Assembly (NCBI RefSeq): GCF_030435705.1
Contig: NZ_CP129381.1
Span: 1,426,001-1,490,000 of the forward strand
DNA length: 64,000 nt
Origin: Rhizobium sp. SSA_523
Lineage (GTDB): Bacteria; Pseudomonadota; Alphaproteobacteria; Rhizobiales; Rhizobiaceae
Direction: 5' to 3'
Below are positions 55,527 to 64,000 of the stretch, piece after piece. Both the position numbers and the translations under genes were made by a program. Positions within the stretch are counted from its first letter, which is position 1. The number at the start of each line of letters is the position of its first letter. A model generated the notes under the pieces. That model was not told where the DNA came from, made no database searches, and was given only the letters and a program-made list of their open reading frames with translations.

Positions 55527-57653
55527 ATGATGAACATGAAACGCTTCGCCAAGTCGGGATCCTGGATGTCCGGCCGCTCCGCCAGGCTGTTGGGATGCAC
55601 GGCTCTCGTCGTGCTCCAGCCCTTTGCGGTCCTGGCCCAGGACAGCGCGGCAAGCACCGACGGCGGCACTGTTCTCGATCGCATCACCATCCGCGGCTCC
55701 GGCGGCGGCGACGATGATTCCCGCTCGATCGTGGCCGGCCAGACGACGGGCGCCGGCAAGATGCCGACCGCCATCCTCGATACGCCCGCCTCGGTTTCGG
55801 TGATCACCGCCAAGGAAATCCAGCAGCGCAATGCCTCCACGATCGAAGAAGTGCTGCGCTACACGGCCGGCGTCTCGACCGATTTTTACGGTTCCGACGA
55901 TCGATTCGACTATTTCAAGATCCGCGGTTTCGATGCCTATACCTATCGCGACGGACTCGTGATCGGCCGGCCATTCGGCGGTATCCGCGAAGAAGCCTAT
56001 GCTTATGAGCGCGTGGAAGTTCTCAAAGGTGCAAGCTCGACCGCCTTCGGCGTCTCCGACCCCGGCGGCTCGGTCAATTACGTCTCCAAGAAGCCCAAGA
56101 GCGAGCGCTTCGGCGAAGCTTATGTGACCGGCGGATCGCACAGCCGGGCCGAAACCGGCATCGACTTCGGCGACAATATCACCGAAGACGACACGCTGTC
56201 CTACCGCCTGACGGGCAAGCTTCGGAAGTCGGACGCGGAATATGACTATTCGCGCGATGACGAGCGGTTCTTCATGGGAGGCCTCACCTGGCGCCCGAGC
56301 GATGCCACCAGCCTGACCTTCATCTACGACCATCTGCACAAGGACGGCGTTCCAGGGGGCGGCGGCCATCCGATCGGCACCGATTTCGACCGCAGCCGGT
56401 TCTTCGGCGAACCCGATTACAACTATCGCGGAACCAACCGCAATTCGTTCAGCGTCATGCTGGATCACGACTTCGGCACGGGTCTGACCCTGGGTTCCAC
56501 CGCCCGCTACAGCAAGACGAACAGCGATTTCGGCTATGCCTATATCGCGTCGACGCCAACCAACGGCTCGACGATTGCCAACCGATCCTTCTTCGGCAAT
56601 GACAGCGCGGTCGAATCCTTCGTCATGGACGCGCATTTGCAATATGATGCAAGCTTCGACACCATCGACAGCCGGACGCTTGTCGGGATCGAGTATAATC
56701 GCACGCGGATCGACAACCGGGCCTTTTTCGGTGCCGCGCCGGGGATCAATTGGCTGAACCCGGTCTATACGGGCCGGCCGGCCTCGGTGCCGCTGTACCA
56801 GAGCCAGAAGACCGATCAGGACACGAAGGCGATCTATGCGCAGCAGGATTTGACCTTTTCGGACAAGCTGATCGCCTCCGTCAGCCTGCGCAATGACTGG
56901 CTGGACACGGAGCAGACCAACAGACTGTCCGGCGTGCGGGCGCAAGGCGATGTCAGCGAGCTGACCAGCCGCTTTGGCGTGACCTACCGGTGGACGGAAG
57001 AATTCGCTACCTATGCGAGCTATGCCCAGTCCGTCGTCCCGTCCTCGCTGACGGTGGAGCCCGAGCGCGGCGAACAGTATGAAGTCGGCGTCAAATACCA
57101 GCCGCTTGCATTCCCGGCCCTGTTCACGGCCGCCGTCTACGACCTGACAAAGAACAACATCACCCGCACCGATCCCGTCACCAATCTGCAATCCGCCATC
57201 GGCGAGGTTCGGGTGCGCGGCGTGGATCTGGAAGCCAAGGCGGAGATCGACGAGAATTGGAGCCTGACGGCTGCCTATTCCTATCTCTCGTCGGAAATCG
57301 TGGAAAACGGTACGCAGGGCAATGAGGGCAACGAACTGGCCTTCGTTCCGCATCACACCGCGTCCTTGTGGGCGACCTATGCCCTGCCCGGCGACGGGCG
57401 CCGGGGCGACATGACCTTCAGCGTCGGCGGCCGCTATTCCAGCTCCTATTACTTCAACGACGCCAACACGCTCTCGACCGACGGCCATATCGTCTTCGAT
57501 GCAGCGGTCACCTACGACCTGGCTGAGAATACGTCGCTGGAAGTCAATGTCAGCAACGTGTTCGACGAGAAGCATCTCGATTACGGCGGCTTCGGTGCGG
57601 ATTTCTACAATCCCGGCCGGACGATCATGGCGACCCTGCGCCAGACCTGGTAA
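55527..57653 (+). CDS. TonB-dependent siderophore receptor (FhuA/FoxA type)
   Basis: A 708-residue outer-membrane receptor. Signal peptide up to about residue 38 (ending VLAQD), TonB box-like LDRITIRG, plug domain with DTPASVSVITAKEIQQRNASTIEEVLRYTAGVSTDFYG and EVLKGASSTAFGVSDPGGSVNYVSKKP, then a 22-strand-type barrel ending in the aromatic PGRTIMATLRQTW. The plug pattern is that of hydroxamate/ferrichrome-type siderophore receptors. The ATG at 55527 was chosen over the longer frame because the signal peptide begins there; ATGs at 55530 and 55536 are alternatives. It feeds the divergent siderophore operon. Confidence 0.95.
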   Translation: MMNMKRFAKSGSWMSGRSARLLGCTALVVLQPFAVLAQDSAASTDGGTVLDRITIRGSGGGDDDSRSIVAGQTTGAGKMPTAILDTPASVSVITAKEIQQRNASTIEEVLRYTAGVSTDFYGSDDRFDYFKIRGFDAYTYRDGLVIGRPFGGIREEAYAYERVEVLKGASSTAFGVSDPGGSVNYVSKKPKSERFGEAYVTGGSHSRAETGIDFGDNITEDDTLSYRLTGKLRKSDAEYDYSRDDERFFMGGLTWRPSDATSLTFIYDHLHKDGVPGGGGHPIGTDFDRSRFFGEPDYNYRGTNRNSFSVMLDHDFGTGLTLGSTARYSKTNSDFGYAYIASTPTNGSTIANRSFFGNDSAVESFVMDAHLQYDASFDTIDSRTLVGIEYNRTRIDNRAFFGAAPGINWLNPVYTGRPASVPLYQSQKTDQDTKAIYAQQDLTFSDKLIASVSLRNDWLDTEQTNRLSGVRAQGDVSELTSRFGVTYRWTEEFATYASYAQSVVPSSLTVEPERGEQYEVGVKYQPLAFPALFTAAVYDLTKNNITRTDPVTNLQSAIGEVRVRGVDLEAKAEIDENWSLTAAYSYLSSEIVENGTQGNEGNELAFVPHHTASLWATYALPGDGRRGDMTFSVGGRYSSSYYFNDANTLSTDGHIVFDAAVTYDLAENTSLEVNVSNVFDEKHLDYGGFGADFYNPGRTIMATLRQTW

Positions 57654-58593
57654 AGGTCTGGCCGGTTTGCTGCTCCAGCCGCCGCCAGGCTGCGGGCGTA
57701 TGGCCCACGGCCTGACGGAAGGCCTTGGTAAAATGCGCCTGGTCGGAAAATCCCATTTGCGCGGCGATCTGGGCAATGCTCAGCTCGCCCGCCTCCAGCA
57801 GGTGTTGCGACAGCTCGATGCGGCGCGCCATCTGCCATTGATGCGGCGGCATTCCGGTGGTCTGCTTGAAGACGCTGGCGAACCAGCTTTCCGATAGACC
57901 AACGGCGGCTGCCATATCCGCAATGCTGACGCGGCAATCGGCGCGAGACGTTACCAGTGCCGTCAGCTTGTTCATCTGGGCCTGCGTCAGCCGTCCAGCC
58001 GGCTTGTCCGCCTCGGCCGAGAGATCGAGCAGGCCGGTGACGATGCTGGCGACCAGGTTCTCCGCATGGATCGACGGCCGCCCCGGATTGGCCAGCTCAT
58101 CCACCAGCAGGCTGCCAAGCAGGGCCACGGAACGCGGTTCCTCTGCTTCGACCGGCCGTTTGAGGGCCGCAAGCGATGTGGAGCGGCCCATCGAGGGCGA
58201 CAACATTCGCAGCAACCGGTCATGGTGGAGATGCAGGTCGAGATGGGAGAAGCGGTGCGCCGTCGTGAAGGTCGTCCACATCGGAACGCCGGCCGGAACA
58301 TAGACCGCGCGCGTCATCGGCCGATAATCATGATCCCGCGCCGTTTCCCGGTTGGTCAGCCTGATCTGCTTGGAGACATCGTTGAAGAACAGAACGATGC
58401 GCGGGTCCGGCGAAAGATAATAGCCGCGCGCCCCCGCTTGTCCCGTGGCTTCCCAGAAGACGCCGACTGAGCCTTCCATGCCGCGCCATCGCGGCGGCTG
58501 CGCCTGAATGCCCTCGGTGCGGCAGATCATGGAGTGAGCATAGGTCAAGACGGATAGGTCCCGGCTGGCCCGAGAGGTCCGTAGACGGGCCAT
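57625..58593 (-). CDS. AraC-family regulator next to the siderophore receptor
   Basis: A 322-residue AraC-type protein. The C-terminal double helix-turn-helix reads VSIADMAAAVGLSESWFASVFKQTTGMPPHQWQMARRIELSQHLLEAGELSIAQIAAQMGFSDQAHFTKAFRQAVGHTPAAWRR; the N-terminal half is a variable ligand domain. Its last 29 bases overlap the receptor gene tail-to-tail. AraC proteins beside siderophore receptors often activate uptake when the siderophore is bound (as PchR and AlcR do), which fits here. The ATG at 58593 is the nearest proper start; TTG 58605 is less likely. Confidence 0.88.
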   Translation of the reverse strand: MARLRTSRASRDLSVLTYAHSMICRTEGIQAQPPRWRGMEGSVGVFWEATGQAGARGYYLSPDPRIVLFFNDVSKQIRLTNRETARDHDYRPMTRAVYVPAGVPMWTTFTTAHRFSHLDLHLHHDRLLRMLSPSMGRSTSLAALKRPVEAEEPRSVALLGSLLVDELANPGRPSIHAENLVASIVTGLLDLSAEADKPAGRLTQAQMNKLTALVTSRADCRVSIADMAAAVGLSESWFASVFKQTTGMPPHQWQMARRIELSQHLLEAGELSIAQIAAQMGFSDQAHFTKAFRQAVGHTPAAWRRLEQQTGQTFTRSGAGSP

Positions 58594-58935
58594 TCTCGCT
58601 GGCAAAATCTTCTTGTCTGGTCATTCCATACTTGATCTCTCAGGTTTGCGACAGCCTTTAATGAGGCAATTGGTGCGCAGATCCGGCTGCAGCCCTTCCT
58701 GGGAGGCCTTGTTGACGATCATCGGATAGACGAATTAGCCGTGCTGGAAGACACGGCGCGCTGGTACTGGACGAAACGCGTCCGGACGACTGACGGGTCT
58801 TTGGTTCACGGCAGGTTGCCGCGGCTAGATCCGCGCCCGATGCGGAGCGCTTATCACATTGTTTGTTGTGCTGTCGGCTTTTGAGTGGCAGTGAGTGCTT
58901 TGCACGCAGCATTCGTTTCTGGAGGAGACCTGAAG
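58594..58935. other. Divergent gap between AraC gene and SsuA-like operon
   Basis: About 340 bases with no supported gene. It should hold the promoters of both flanking genes. A perfect ribosome-binding site GGAGGAG (58921-58927) lies eight bases before the SsuA-like ATG. A short minus-strand frame (near 58740-58640) gives protein-like residues but is interrupted by a stop and was not accepted. Confidence 0.4.
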
Positions 58936-59961
58936 ATGACAGTGACATTGAACCGCCGGCAGACCCTTGGCGCCCTCGGGGCGCTCGGCGCAACCGCCGC
59001 ATTCGGAATCCCGGCCCGCGGCGCTGAAAAGCGGAACCTCGCCGTCCTGACGCTCGCAAGCCATGCGCCGAGCTTCATTGCCTTTGAGCGCGGCTACTTC
59101 AAGGATGCCGGCATCGATGTGGAGCTGAAATTCTTCGAGGCAGCCCAGCCCATGGCCGTGGCAATCGCCTCCGGCGACGCCGAATTCGGCGTGACCGCCA
59201 TGAGCGGTGGCCTGATCAGCCTGGCGCAGAAGGGTGTGGTCAAGGTGGTCGGCGGCGCCCTGATGGAGGAGAAGGGCATTGCCGGCCAGGTGATCCTCGC
59301 CTCCAACAAGGCCTATGAAGCCGGGCTGACCGAGCCGTCGAAGCTGGCGGGCAAGACCTTCGGCATCACCACGGCAGGCTCCTCATTCCACTTCATGGCG
59401 CACAAGATCGCGCAGGCCAACAATATCAAGCTGGCCGATATCCAGCTGCGGCCGCTGCAGAAGCTCGGCGCCATTGTCGGCGCACTGTCGACAGGGCAGA
59501 TCGACGCGTGGGCGATCCAGGCGAATGTGGCGAACAAGATGCTGCGGGAAAAGGCGGCTCAGCAGATCGGTCTCGTCTCGGACTATGCTCCGAACTACCA
59601 GGTCACGACCGCATTCACCTCGGCCAAGAATGCCAGCGAGAACCGCGATTTGACGCAGGCCTTCATCACGGCCTATACGCGCGCCATCGCCGACTACAAT
59701 GCGGCTTTCGTGGACAAGACGGCGCCAGACGAGGAGCGCGATGCGCTGGCCAAGCTCGTTCACGGCTATGTCGAGAAGGACAGCCCCTTTGAGGTCGCCA
59801 AGCAGAACCTGATCGATGGCGCCATGCGCATCAATCCGGGCCTTGCGCTGTCGCTCGACAGCTGCGTGGAACAGATGGAATGGTTCAAGTCCGAAGGCAT
59901 GGTCAAGGACGCCGTCACGCAGGAACAGCTGTTCGACACCTCCTATGTCAAGGTGATCTGA
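58936..59961 (+). CDS. ABC importer binding protein, SsuA/TauA/NMT1-like
   Basis: A 341-residue periplasmic protein. The N-terminus NRRQTLGALGALGATAAFGIPARGA is a Tat-like signal. The NMT1/SsuA pattern follows: LTLASHAPSFIAFERGYFKDAGIDVELKFFEAAQPMAVAIASGDAEFGVTAMSGG, then LAGKTFGITTAGSSFHFMAHKIAQ. The ATG at 58936 sits eight bases after a perfect GGAGGAG. Members bind sulfonates, taurine, nitrate or pyrimidines; the sequence does not decide between them. First gene of a three-gene importer. Confidence 0.88.
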   Translation: MTVTLNRRQTLGALGALGATAAFGIPARGAEKRNLAVLTLASHAPSFIAFERGYFKDAGIDVELKFFEAAQPMAVAIASGDAEFGVTAMSGGLISLAQKGVVKVVGGALMEEKGIAGQVILASNKAYEAGLTEPSKLAGKTFGITTAGSSFHFMAHKIAQANNIKLADIQLRPLQKLGAIVGALSTGQIDAWAIQANVANKMLREKAAQQIGLVSDYAPNYQVTTAFTSAKNASENRDLTQAFITAYTRAIADYNAAFVDKTAPDEERDALAKLVHGYVEKDSPFEVAKQNLIDGAMRINPGLALSLDSCVEQMEWFKSEGMVKDAVTQEQLFDTSYVKVI

Positions 59962-59984
59962 CGCGGCGGCTGCGCCGACACCAA

Positions 59985-60007
59985 CGGAGGCCCGGACCGG
60001 GCCTCCG
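59985..60007. repeat. Perfect 11-base inverted repeat after the SsuA-like gene
   Basis: CGGAGGCCCGG (59985-59995) and CCGGGCCTCCG (59997-60007) are perfect complements around a single A, in the 60-base gap before the ATPase gene. No T-run follows, so it is more likely an mRNA stabiliser than a terminator, resembling the hairpins after ugpB, phnD and dctP. Confidence 0.6.
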
Positions 60008-60021
60008 CCGAAGAGGATTGC

Positions 60022-60789
60022 ATGGATCTGAAGCTGAAGAACATCACCCATCACTACGGCAGCATGCCGGTTCTGCAGGATATCAATCTCGATATTCCGC
60101 AGGGGCAGATCGCCTGTCTGATCGGTCCCTCCGGCTGCGGGAAATCGACGCTGTTGCGCTTTCTCGGCGGGCTGGAACGGCCGGCGGAAGGCGAAGTGCT
60201 GCAGATCGGGTCACCGCCGGCAGACTGTCTCAACCCGCTGACCTATGTCTTCCAGCATTTTGCGCTTCTGCCCTGGCGAAGCGTCGAGCGCAATATCCGG
60301 CTGGTGCTCGAAGACCACCGCCTGAGCCGCCGCGAAATGGACGATATCGTCACCGATGTTCTAGAGCGTACCCGGCTAACGGATTTCCGCCAGGCTCTGC
60401 CCAAGCAATTGTCGGGTGGCATGCGCCAGCGCGTCGCGATCAGCCGGGCCCTGGCGGTGCGGCCGGCCGTCATGCTGATGGATGAACCTCTCTCGGCCCT
60501 CGACAGCCAGACGCGCGAACTGCTGATGGACGATCTCGTCTCGCTATGGACGCGCCAGCCCTTCACATCGGTCTATGTGACGCACAATCTCGCCGAGGCC
60601 GTCCGGCTCGGGCATCGGGTTGTCGTCCTGTCGCGCCGGCCGGGCCGGGTGCGCGAGATTGTGGATATCGACATCCCGCTCGCCGAGCGGCATCTGGGCC
60701 ACCCGGTCCTTGAGGAAAAGCAGAAGCAGCTCTGGCAGCTGATGCGGGAAGAAGCCATGGCTGCGGACAAGGAGCTGGCCGATGTCTGA
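60022..60789 (+). CDS. ABC importer ATPase, SsuB/TauB-like
   Basis: A 255-residue ATPase of the nitrate/sulfonate/taurine group. Walker A GPSGCGKST, Q-loop VFQHFALLPWRSVERNI, signature LSGGMRQRVAISRAL, Walker B VMLMDEPLSALD, H-loop VYVTHNLAEAVRLG and the RPGRVREIVDIDIP tail are standard. It overlaps the permease gene by eight bases, showing translational coupling. Confidence 0.92.
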   Translation: MDLKLKNITHHYGSMPVLQDINLDIPQGQIACLIGPSGCGKSTLLRFLGGLERPAEGEVLQIGSPPADCLNPLTYVFQHFALLPWRSVERNIRLVLEDHRLSRREMDDIVTDVLERTRLTDFRQALPKQLSGGMRQRVAISRALAVRPAVMLMDEPLSALDSQTRELLMDDLVSLWTRQPFTSVYVTHNLAEAVRLGHRVVVLSRRPGRVREIVDIDIPLAERHLGHPVLEEKQKQLWQLMREEAMAADKELADV

Positions 60790-61624
60790 CGCAACATTTC
60801 ACGCATCGTCTTCCGGCCCTGTGGCGAAGCCGGCGGGCGCGGTGGTCAAGCCCGTTGCCTTCCGCGGCGGCGGCTTCTCGCCCATTCCGGTCCGAGGCGT
60901 GGCGCTCGGCCTGTTTGCAGCTCTGTTGATCCTTGCCGAGATCGGCACGCGGACGGGGATCATCTCCAACCTGACCCTGCCGCGTCCATCGGCCGTTCTG
61001 GAAACCCTGGTCGATCTGTGGCAGAGCGGCGGGCTGTGGCGGCATCTCCTGCCGTCGCTGCAGCGCCTGGCGGTCGGCGGAGCCCTCGGCATCCTGGCCG
61101 GTGTGTCGCTCGGTGTGCTGATCGGCCTGTTCAGCTATGTCCGCGCCGGCCTCGTGCCGCTCGTGGCGGCCCTGTTCCCCATTCCCAAGATCGCTCTCCT
61201 GCCGCTGTTCGTCATCTGGTTCGGGATCGACGAGATGTCGAAATACGCGTTGATCGCCTTCGGCACCTTTACCCCGACCGTGGTCGCGACCTATGGCGCG
61301 GTCGACAATGTCGACCGCTCCCTCATCCGCATGGGCCAGAGCTTCGACCTCAGCTGGTGGTCCATCGTGCGCAAGATCGTGCTGCCGGGCGCCTTCCCAG
61401 CCATTCTATCGGGCCTGCGCGTGTCGATTTCCATCGCCATCATCCTGCTTGTCGCAGCCGAGATGCTGGGCGCGCAATATGGCATCGGCTCCTATATCCT
61501 GGAGGCCGGCTCGCTGTATGACCTGGAAAAGCTCTTCGCCGGCGTTACCATCCTGTCGGCCATGGGACTGATCGTGAATTTCGTCATCGGCCAGATCGAG
61601 CGGCGTTTTCTCAGCTGGCGCTAG
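60782..61624 (+). CDS. ABC importer permease, SsuC/TauC-like
   Basis: A 280-residue inner-membrane permease with six helices. LPSLQRLAVGGALGILAGVSLGVLIG, the ALFPIPKIALLPLFVIWFG block and the EAA loop LIRMGQSFDLSWWSIVRKIVLPGAFPAILSGLRVSISIAIILLVAAEMLGAQYGIGSYI are typical of the nitrate/sulfonate/taurine family. A Pro/Ala-rich N-terminal tail (about 25 residues) precedes the first helix. Confidence 0.92.
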   Translation: MSDATFHASSSGPVAKPAGAVVKPVAFRGGGFSPIPVRGVALGLFAALLILAEIGTRTGIISNLTLPRPSAVLETLVDLWQSGGLWRHLLPSLQRLAVGGALGILAGVSLGVLIGLFSYVRAGLVPLVAALFPIPKIALLPLFVIWFGIDEMSKYALIAFGTFTPTVVATYGAVDNVDRSLIRMGQSFDLSWWSIVRKIVLPGAFPAILSGLRVSISIAIILLVAAEMLGAQYGIGSYILEAGSLYDLEKLFAGVTILSAMGLIVNFVIGQIERRFLSWR

Positions 61625-61865
61625 GTTAGCCGGCAAAATTTATCGTTCGCAAAAGCAAATCGGCGAAATCTCCAAAATTCGCACATGAACAGCTGTGCAT
61701 TGGTTCGTTTTCTGCAATACTGATGCAAAGCGAGCCGTTGATCCGCAGCTTTCGAACGGAAAACGCAACTTCAGGCCAGGCCTTGTGGTTTGGCGGCGGC
61801 ATATTTCCCTCCCGCACTTTGTCCCTGCTGGAGCGTGCAGACCTACAAAGGAGACCTAGCCCCAG

Positions 61866-63509
61866 ATGAACTCGACCACCGTCATGATCAATCTGTTCGG
61901 CGCCGTGGCCCTGCTGCTGTTCGGTCTGTCGCAGGTCAAGGACGGCGTGTCGCGTGCTTTCGGCCAGCGTCTGCGCTCGGGGCTCTCGACCGGAACCCGA
62001 ACGGGCCTGCGCTCTTTCGCCTCCGGCTTTCTGGCGACGCTTGCGCTGCAGAGCTCGACCGCCACGGCGCTGATGACGGCGTCCTTCGTGGACCGTGAAT
62101 TCATCAAGCCCCGCATGGCTCAGATCGTTCTTCTGGGCGCCAATGTCGGCACCGCGGTAACCGCCTGGATCGTCGGGCTCGGCATTGGCTGGCTGTCGCC
62201 GGGGCTGATCCTTCTCGGCGTCATGCTTTGCAAAAGCCGGTCTGCGACGCGCCAGGGGCTGGGAACCGCTCTTGTCGGGATCGGCATCATGCTGCTGTCG
62301 CTGCATCTGATGAGCGCTGCGACCGAGCCGCTTCGCCATTCGCCCGCACTGCTGGCCTTTATCGGTTTGCTGCGGGATGCCTGGCCGGTTGCCCTGGCAT
62401 TGACCGCGGGCATTGCCTTTCTGTCCTCATCCAGCCTTGCCGCCGTAGTCCTGATCCTGTCGGTCGCATCGACAGGTACGCTGCCGGCCGATCTCATTCT
62501 GGTGCTGGTTCTGGGCGCCAATCTCGGCGGCGCCGTTCCGCCCTTCATTGCCTCCTACCGGAGCGGCGCATCGGCGCGGCGGGTAACGCTTGGCAATCTC
62601 GTCACCCGCGCCTTCGGTTGCCTTCTCGTCTTGCCGGTGGCCGGCTATGTCGGAGACTATCTTCTCCTCTTGCCGACACCGTTGCAAATGCTGCCTGTCG
62701 ATGCGCACCTGGCCTTCAATATCGGCCTGGCGCTCGTGGCATGGCCGTTTTCCTCCCTCCTGTCCCGCATCATGCTGCAATGGATCCCGGATGAGGCAAA
62801 GCCCGATACGGCACCGAAATATCTCGACCGCGAAGACCTTTCGACGCCGGTCATCGCGCTGACCAATGCGACGCGCGAGGTGCTGGGCGTCGGTGACCTG
62901 ATCGAGCGGATGCTGGTCAAGACGTCGGAGGCCTTTACCGGCAATGATCCGTCTGCACTTCACGATATCGGCCCGCTCGAACGGCGGGTGGACAGTCTTC
63001 AGCAGGACGTGAAGGTCTACCTGTCGATGCTGGGACGGGCAGGCCTCTCGGAGGAGGAAAGCCGTCGCTCCATCCACGTCATCGACTATGCGATCAATCT
63101 GGAGCATATCGGCGATATTATCGAGAAAGGGCTCGTGCCGCAGGTCAACAAGAAGATCTCGCTCGGCCTGAAGTTCTCCGAGGAGGGCTATGGCGAGCTT
63201 ATGCGGCTGATGAACCTCACCATCGACAATCTGCGTATCGCCCAGACGATCTTCGTCACCCGCGACGCGGCCCTTGCCCGGCAGATGATGGAAATCAAGG
63301 TTGACGTGCGTCGAATGGAAAAGCAGTCGGCCGAACGCCATCTCAGGCGCTTGCAGAACGGCCTGGCGGAGAGCTTGCAGACAAGTTCCCTGCACTTGGA
63401 CCTGCTGCGCGACCTCAAGCGGATCAACGCGCATATCGTTTCGGTCGCCCATCCGATCCTGGATGAAAGCGGTCTTCTGGTGGAAAGCCGGCTGCGCTCC
63501 TCCGCCTGA
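61866..63509 (+). CDS. Na/Pi cotransporter family protein with PhoU-like tail
   Basis: A 547-residue membrane protein. The first 330 residues hold two inverted QSSTAT-type repeats (LALQSSTATALMTASFVD near 60 and LSSSSLAAVVLILSVAS near 190) and about nine helices of the NptA/PNaS family. The C-terminal 200 residues are helical and PhoU-like (EHIGDIIEKGLVPQVNKK, MEIKVDVRRMEKQSAERHLRRL). Such proteins export or import phosphate with Na; the PhoU-like part suggests regulation by phosphate status. The gene is monocistronic; the preceding gap (61625-61865) contains nothing I can identify. Confidence 0.9.
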   Translation: MNSTTVMINLFGAVALLLFGLSQVKDGVSRAFGQRLRSGLSTGTRTGLRSFASGFLATLALQSSTATALMTASFVDREFIKPRMAQIVLLGANVGTAVTAWIVGLGIGWLSPGLILLGVMLCKSRSATRQGLGTALVGIGIMLLSLHLMSAATEPLRHSPALLAFIGLLRDAWPVALALTAGIAFLSSSSLAAVVLILSVASTGTLPADLILVLVLGANLGGAVPPFIASYRSGASARRVTLGNLVTRAFGCLLVLPVAGYVGDYLLLLPTPLQMLPVDAHLAFNIGLALVAWPFSSLLSRIMLQWIPDEAKPDTAPKYLDREDLSTPVIALTNATREVLGVGDLIERMLVKTSEAFTGNDPSALHDIGPLERRVDSLQQDVKVYLSMLGRAGLSEEESRRSIHVIDYAINLEHIGDIIEKGLVPQVNKKISLGLKFSEEGYGELMRLMNLTIDNLRIAQTIFVTRDAALARQMMEIKVDVRRMEKQSAERHLRRLQNGLAESLQTSSLHLDLLRDLKRINAHIVSVAHPILDESGLLVESRLRSSA

Positions 63510-63560
63510 CGAACCGCCGAATGAAAGGTCCGTCAGGGACAGATCTGCGGCCTGTCCGGC

Positions 63561-64000
63561 CTACGAGGCGTATTTTTCCACGAAATGCTCTGCGTCGAGG
63601 CTGCGAAAATCCTCGAGAGCCGCAAAGAGACGATCATGCGGCCAGTTCCACCATTGCAGGCGCTCCATGCCTTGCGCCGTCGCCTGAGGAAAGCGGTCCC
63701 GGATCAGCCGGGCGGGGACGCCGCCGACAATCGTATAGGCGGCCACATCCTTTGATACGACGGCACCGGCGCCGATCACCGCTCCGTTGCCGACCGTGAC
63801 ACCCGGCAGGATGGTCGCACCGTGACCGATCCAGACGTCGTGACCGATCGTCACCCGATGCTCGCGGCGCCAGGCGAAGAAGGCCTCGTCATTGTCTGCG
63901 CCCTCGAAATAATCCGCAGCGCGATAGGTGAAATGGTGCAGTGTCGCACGCCAGGTCGGATGGTTGGGCGCGTTGATCCGGACTGCAGCGGCAATATTGG
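63561..64000 (-). CDS. Hexapeptide-repeat acetyltransferase of the phosphonate-associated type, 5' end outside window
   Basis: The 3' part (146 residues) of a left-handed beta-helix acetyltransferase; the frame stays open to the right edge. [94 protein letters not shown] is the xenobiotic/VatB-type core, and the NHPTWRA-LHHFTYR element is what I know from the family (TIGR03308) regularly encoded in phosphonate operons. It is transcribed from beyond the edge, so a further phosphonate cluster probably lies there (inference). Chloramphenicol-acetyltransferase annotation would be misleading. Confidence 0.87.
   Translation of the reverse strand, partial: NIAAAVRINAPNHPTWRATLHHFTYRAADYFEGADNDEAFFAWRREHRVTIGHDVWIGHGATILPGVTVGNGAVIGAGAVVSKDVAAYTIVGGVPARLIRDRFPQATAQGMERLQWWNWPHDRLFAALEDFRSLDAEHFVEKYAS

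Noticed and set aside
58640..58760. Minus-strand remnant of a binding-protein gene upstream of the AraC gene
   Set aside because: A stretch reading VYPMIVNKASQEGLQPDLRT looked protein-like, but it is broken by an in-frame stop and could not be tied to any family.

Overview
The window looks like a stretch of a secondary replicon (megaplasmid or chromid) of an alphaproteobacterium of the Rhizobiaceae (Rhizobium/Agrobacterium type). The reasons are a complete repABC replication and partition operon with its antisense RNA (about 24.6-28.6 kb), a PcaQ-controlled pcaDCHGB operon with a PcaQ-like box, high GC, dense operons with 4-bp ATGA stop/start overlaps, and many solute-uptake operons. No tRNA, rRNA, transposase, integrase or CRISPR array was recognised.

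Layout. (1) 1-10.3 kb: a tightly coupled surface-glycan operon: an SDR epimerase cut by the window start, a glycoside hydrolase/CDP-paratose-epimerase-like fusion, a GT4 glycosyltransferase, three tandem CgeB-like glycosyltransferases, a UDP-glucuronate decarboxylase-like enzyme, a TIGR04290-like methyltransferase and the TIGR02587/TIGR02588 membrane-protein pair. (2) 10.3-20.1 kb: 4-hydroxybenzoate and protocatechuate catabolism: an AraC-type PobR, PobA, a zinc-type alcohol dehydrogenase with a degraded structural-zinc site, an MFS carrier, PcaQ and pcaDCHGB. (3) 20.3-23.2 kb: a GH25 lipoprotein and a divergent ornithine cyclodeaminase/Lrp pair. (4) 23.2-28.9 kb: a DUF1612-type gene, two palindromes downstream of repC, repC, the counter-transcribed RNA, repB, repA and its promoter. 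(5) 28.9-36.1 kb: a ugpBAEC-like importer followed by a 2H phosphoesterase and an inositol-monophosphatase-family enzyme where E. coli has ugpQ, with a divergent ROK regulator. (6) 36.3-42.7 kb: phnC-D-E1-E2-M-N without the C-P lyase core. (7) 42.9-50.1 kb: a mevalonate-catabolism operon (degradative HMG-CoA reductase, TRAP transporter, HMG-CoA lyase) with a divergent MocR regulator. (8) 50.1-58.6 kb: a five-gene siderophore import and reduction operon, a TonB-dependent receptor and an AraC regulator. (9) 58.9-64 kb: an SsuABC/TauABC-like importer, a Na/Pi cotransporter-family protein and, cut by the window end, a hexapeptide acetyltransferase of the kind linked to phosphonate genes.

Functionally this is a scavenging replicon: aromatic acids, phosphodiesters, phosphonates, mevalonate, ferric siderophores and probably sulfonates are imported and processed. 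A recurring architectural feature is a GC-rich hairpin or hairpin-forming repeat directly after the binding-protein gene in all four importers that have a gap there (ugpB, phnD, dctP and the SsuA-like gene). The most interesting candidates for new biology are the ugp operon with swapped phosphodiesterase, the glycan operon with its hydrolase-epimerase fusion, and the mevalonate operon with a MocR regulator and a three-copy GGTACA/TGTACC motif. All functions are read from sequence and family knowledge; nothing was run.
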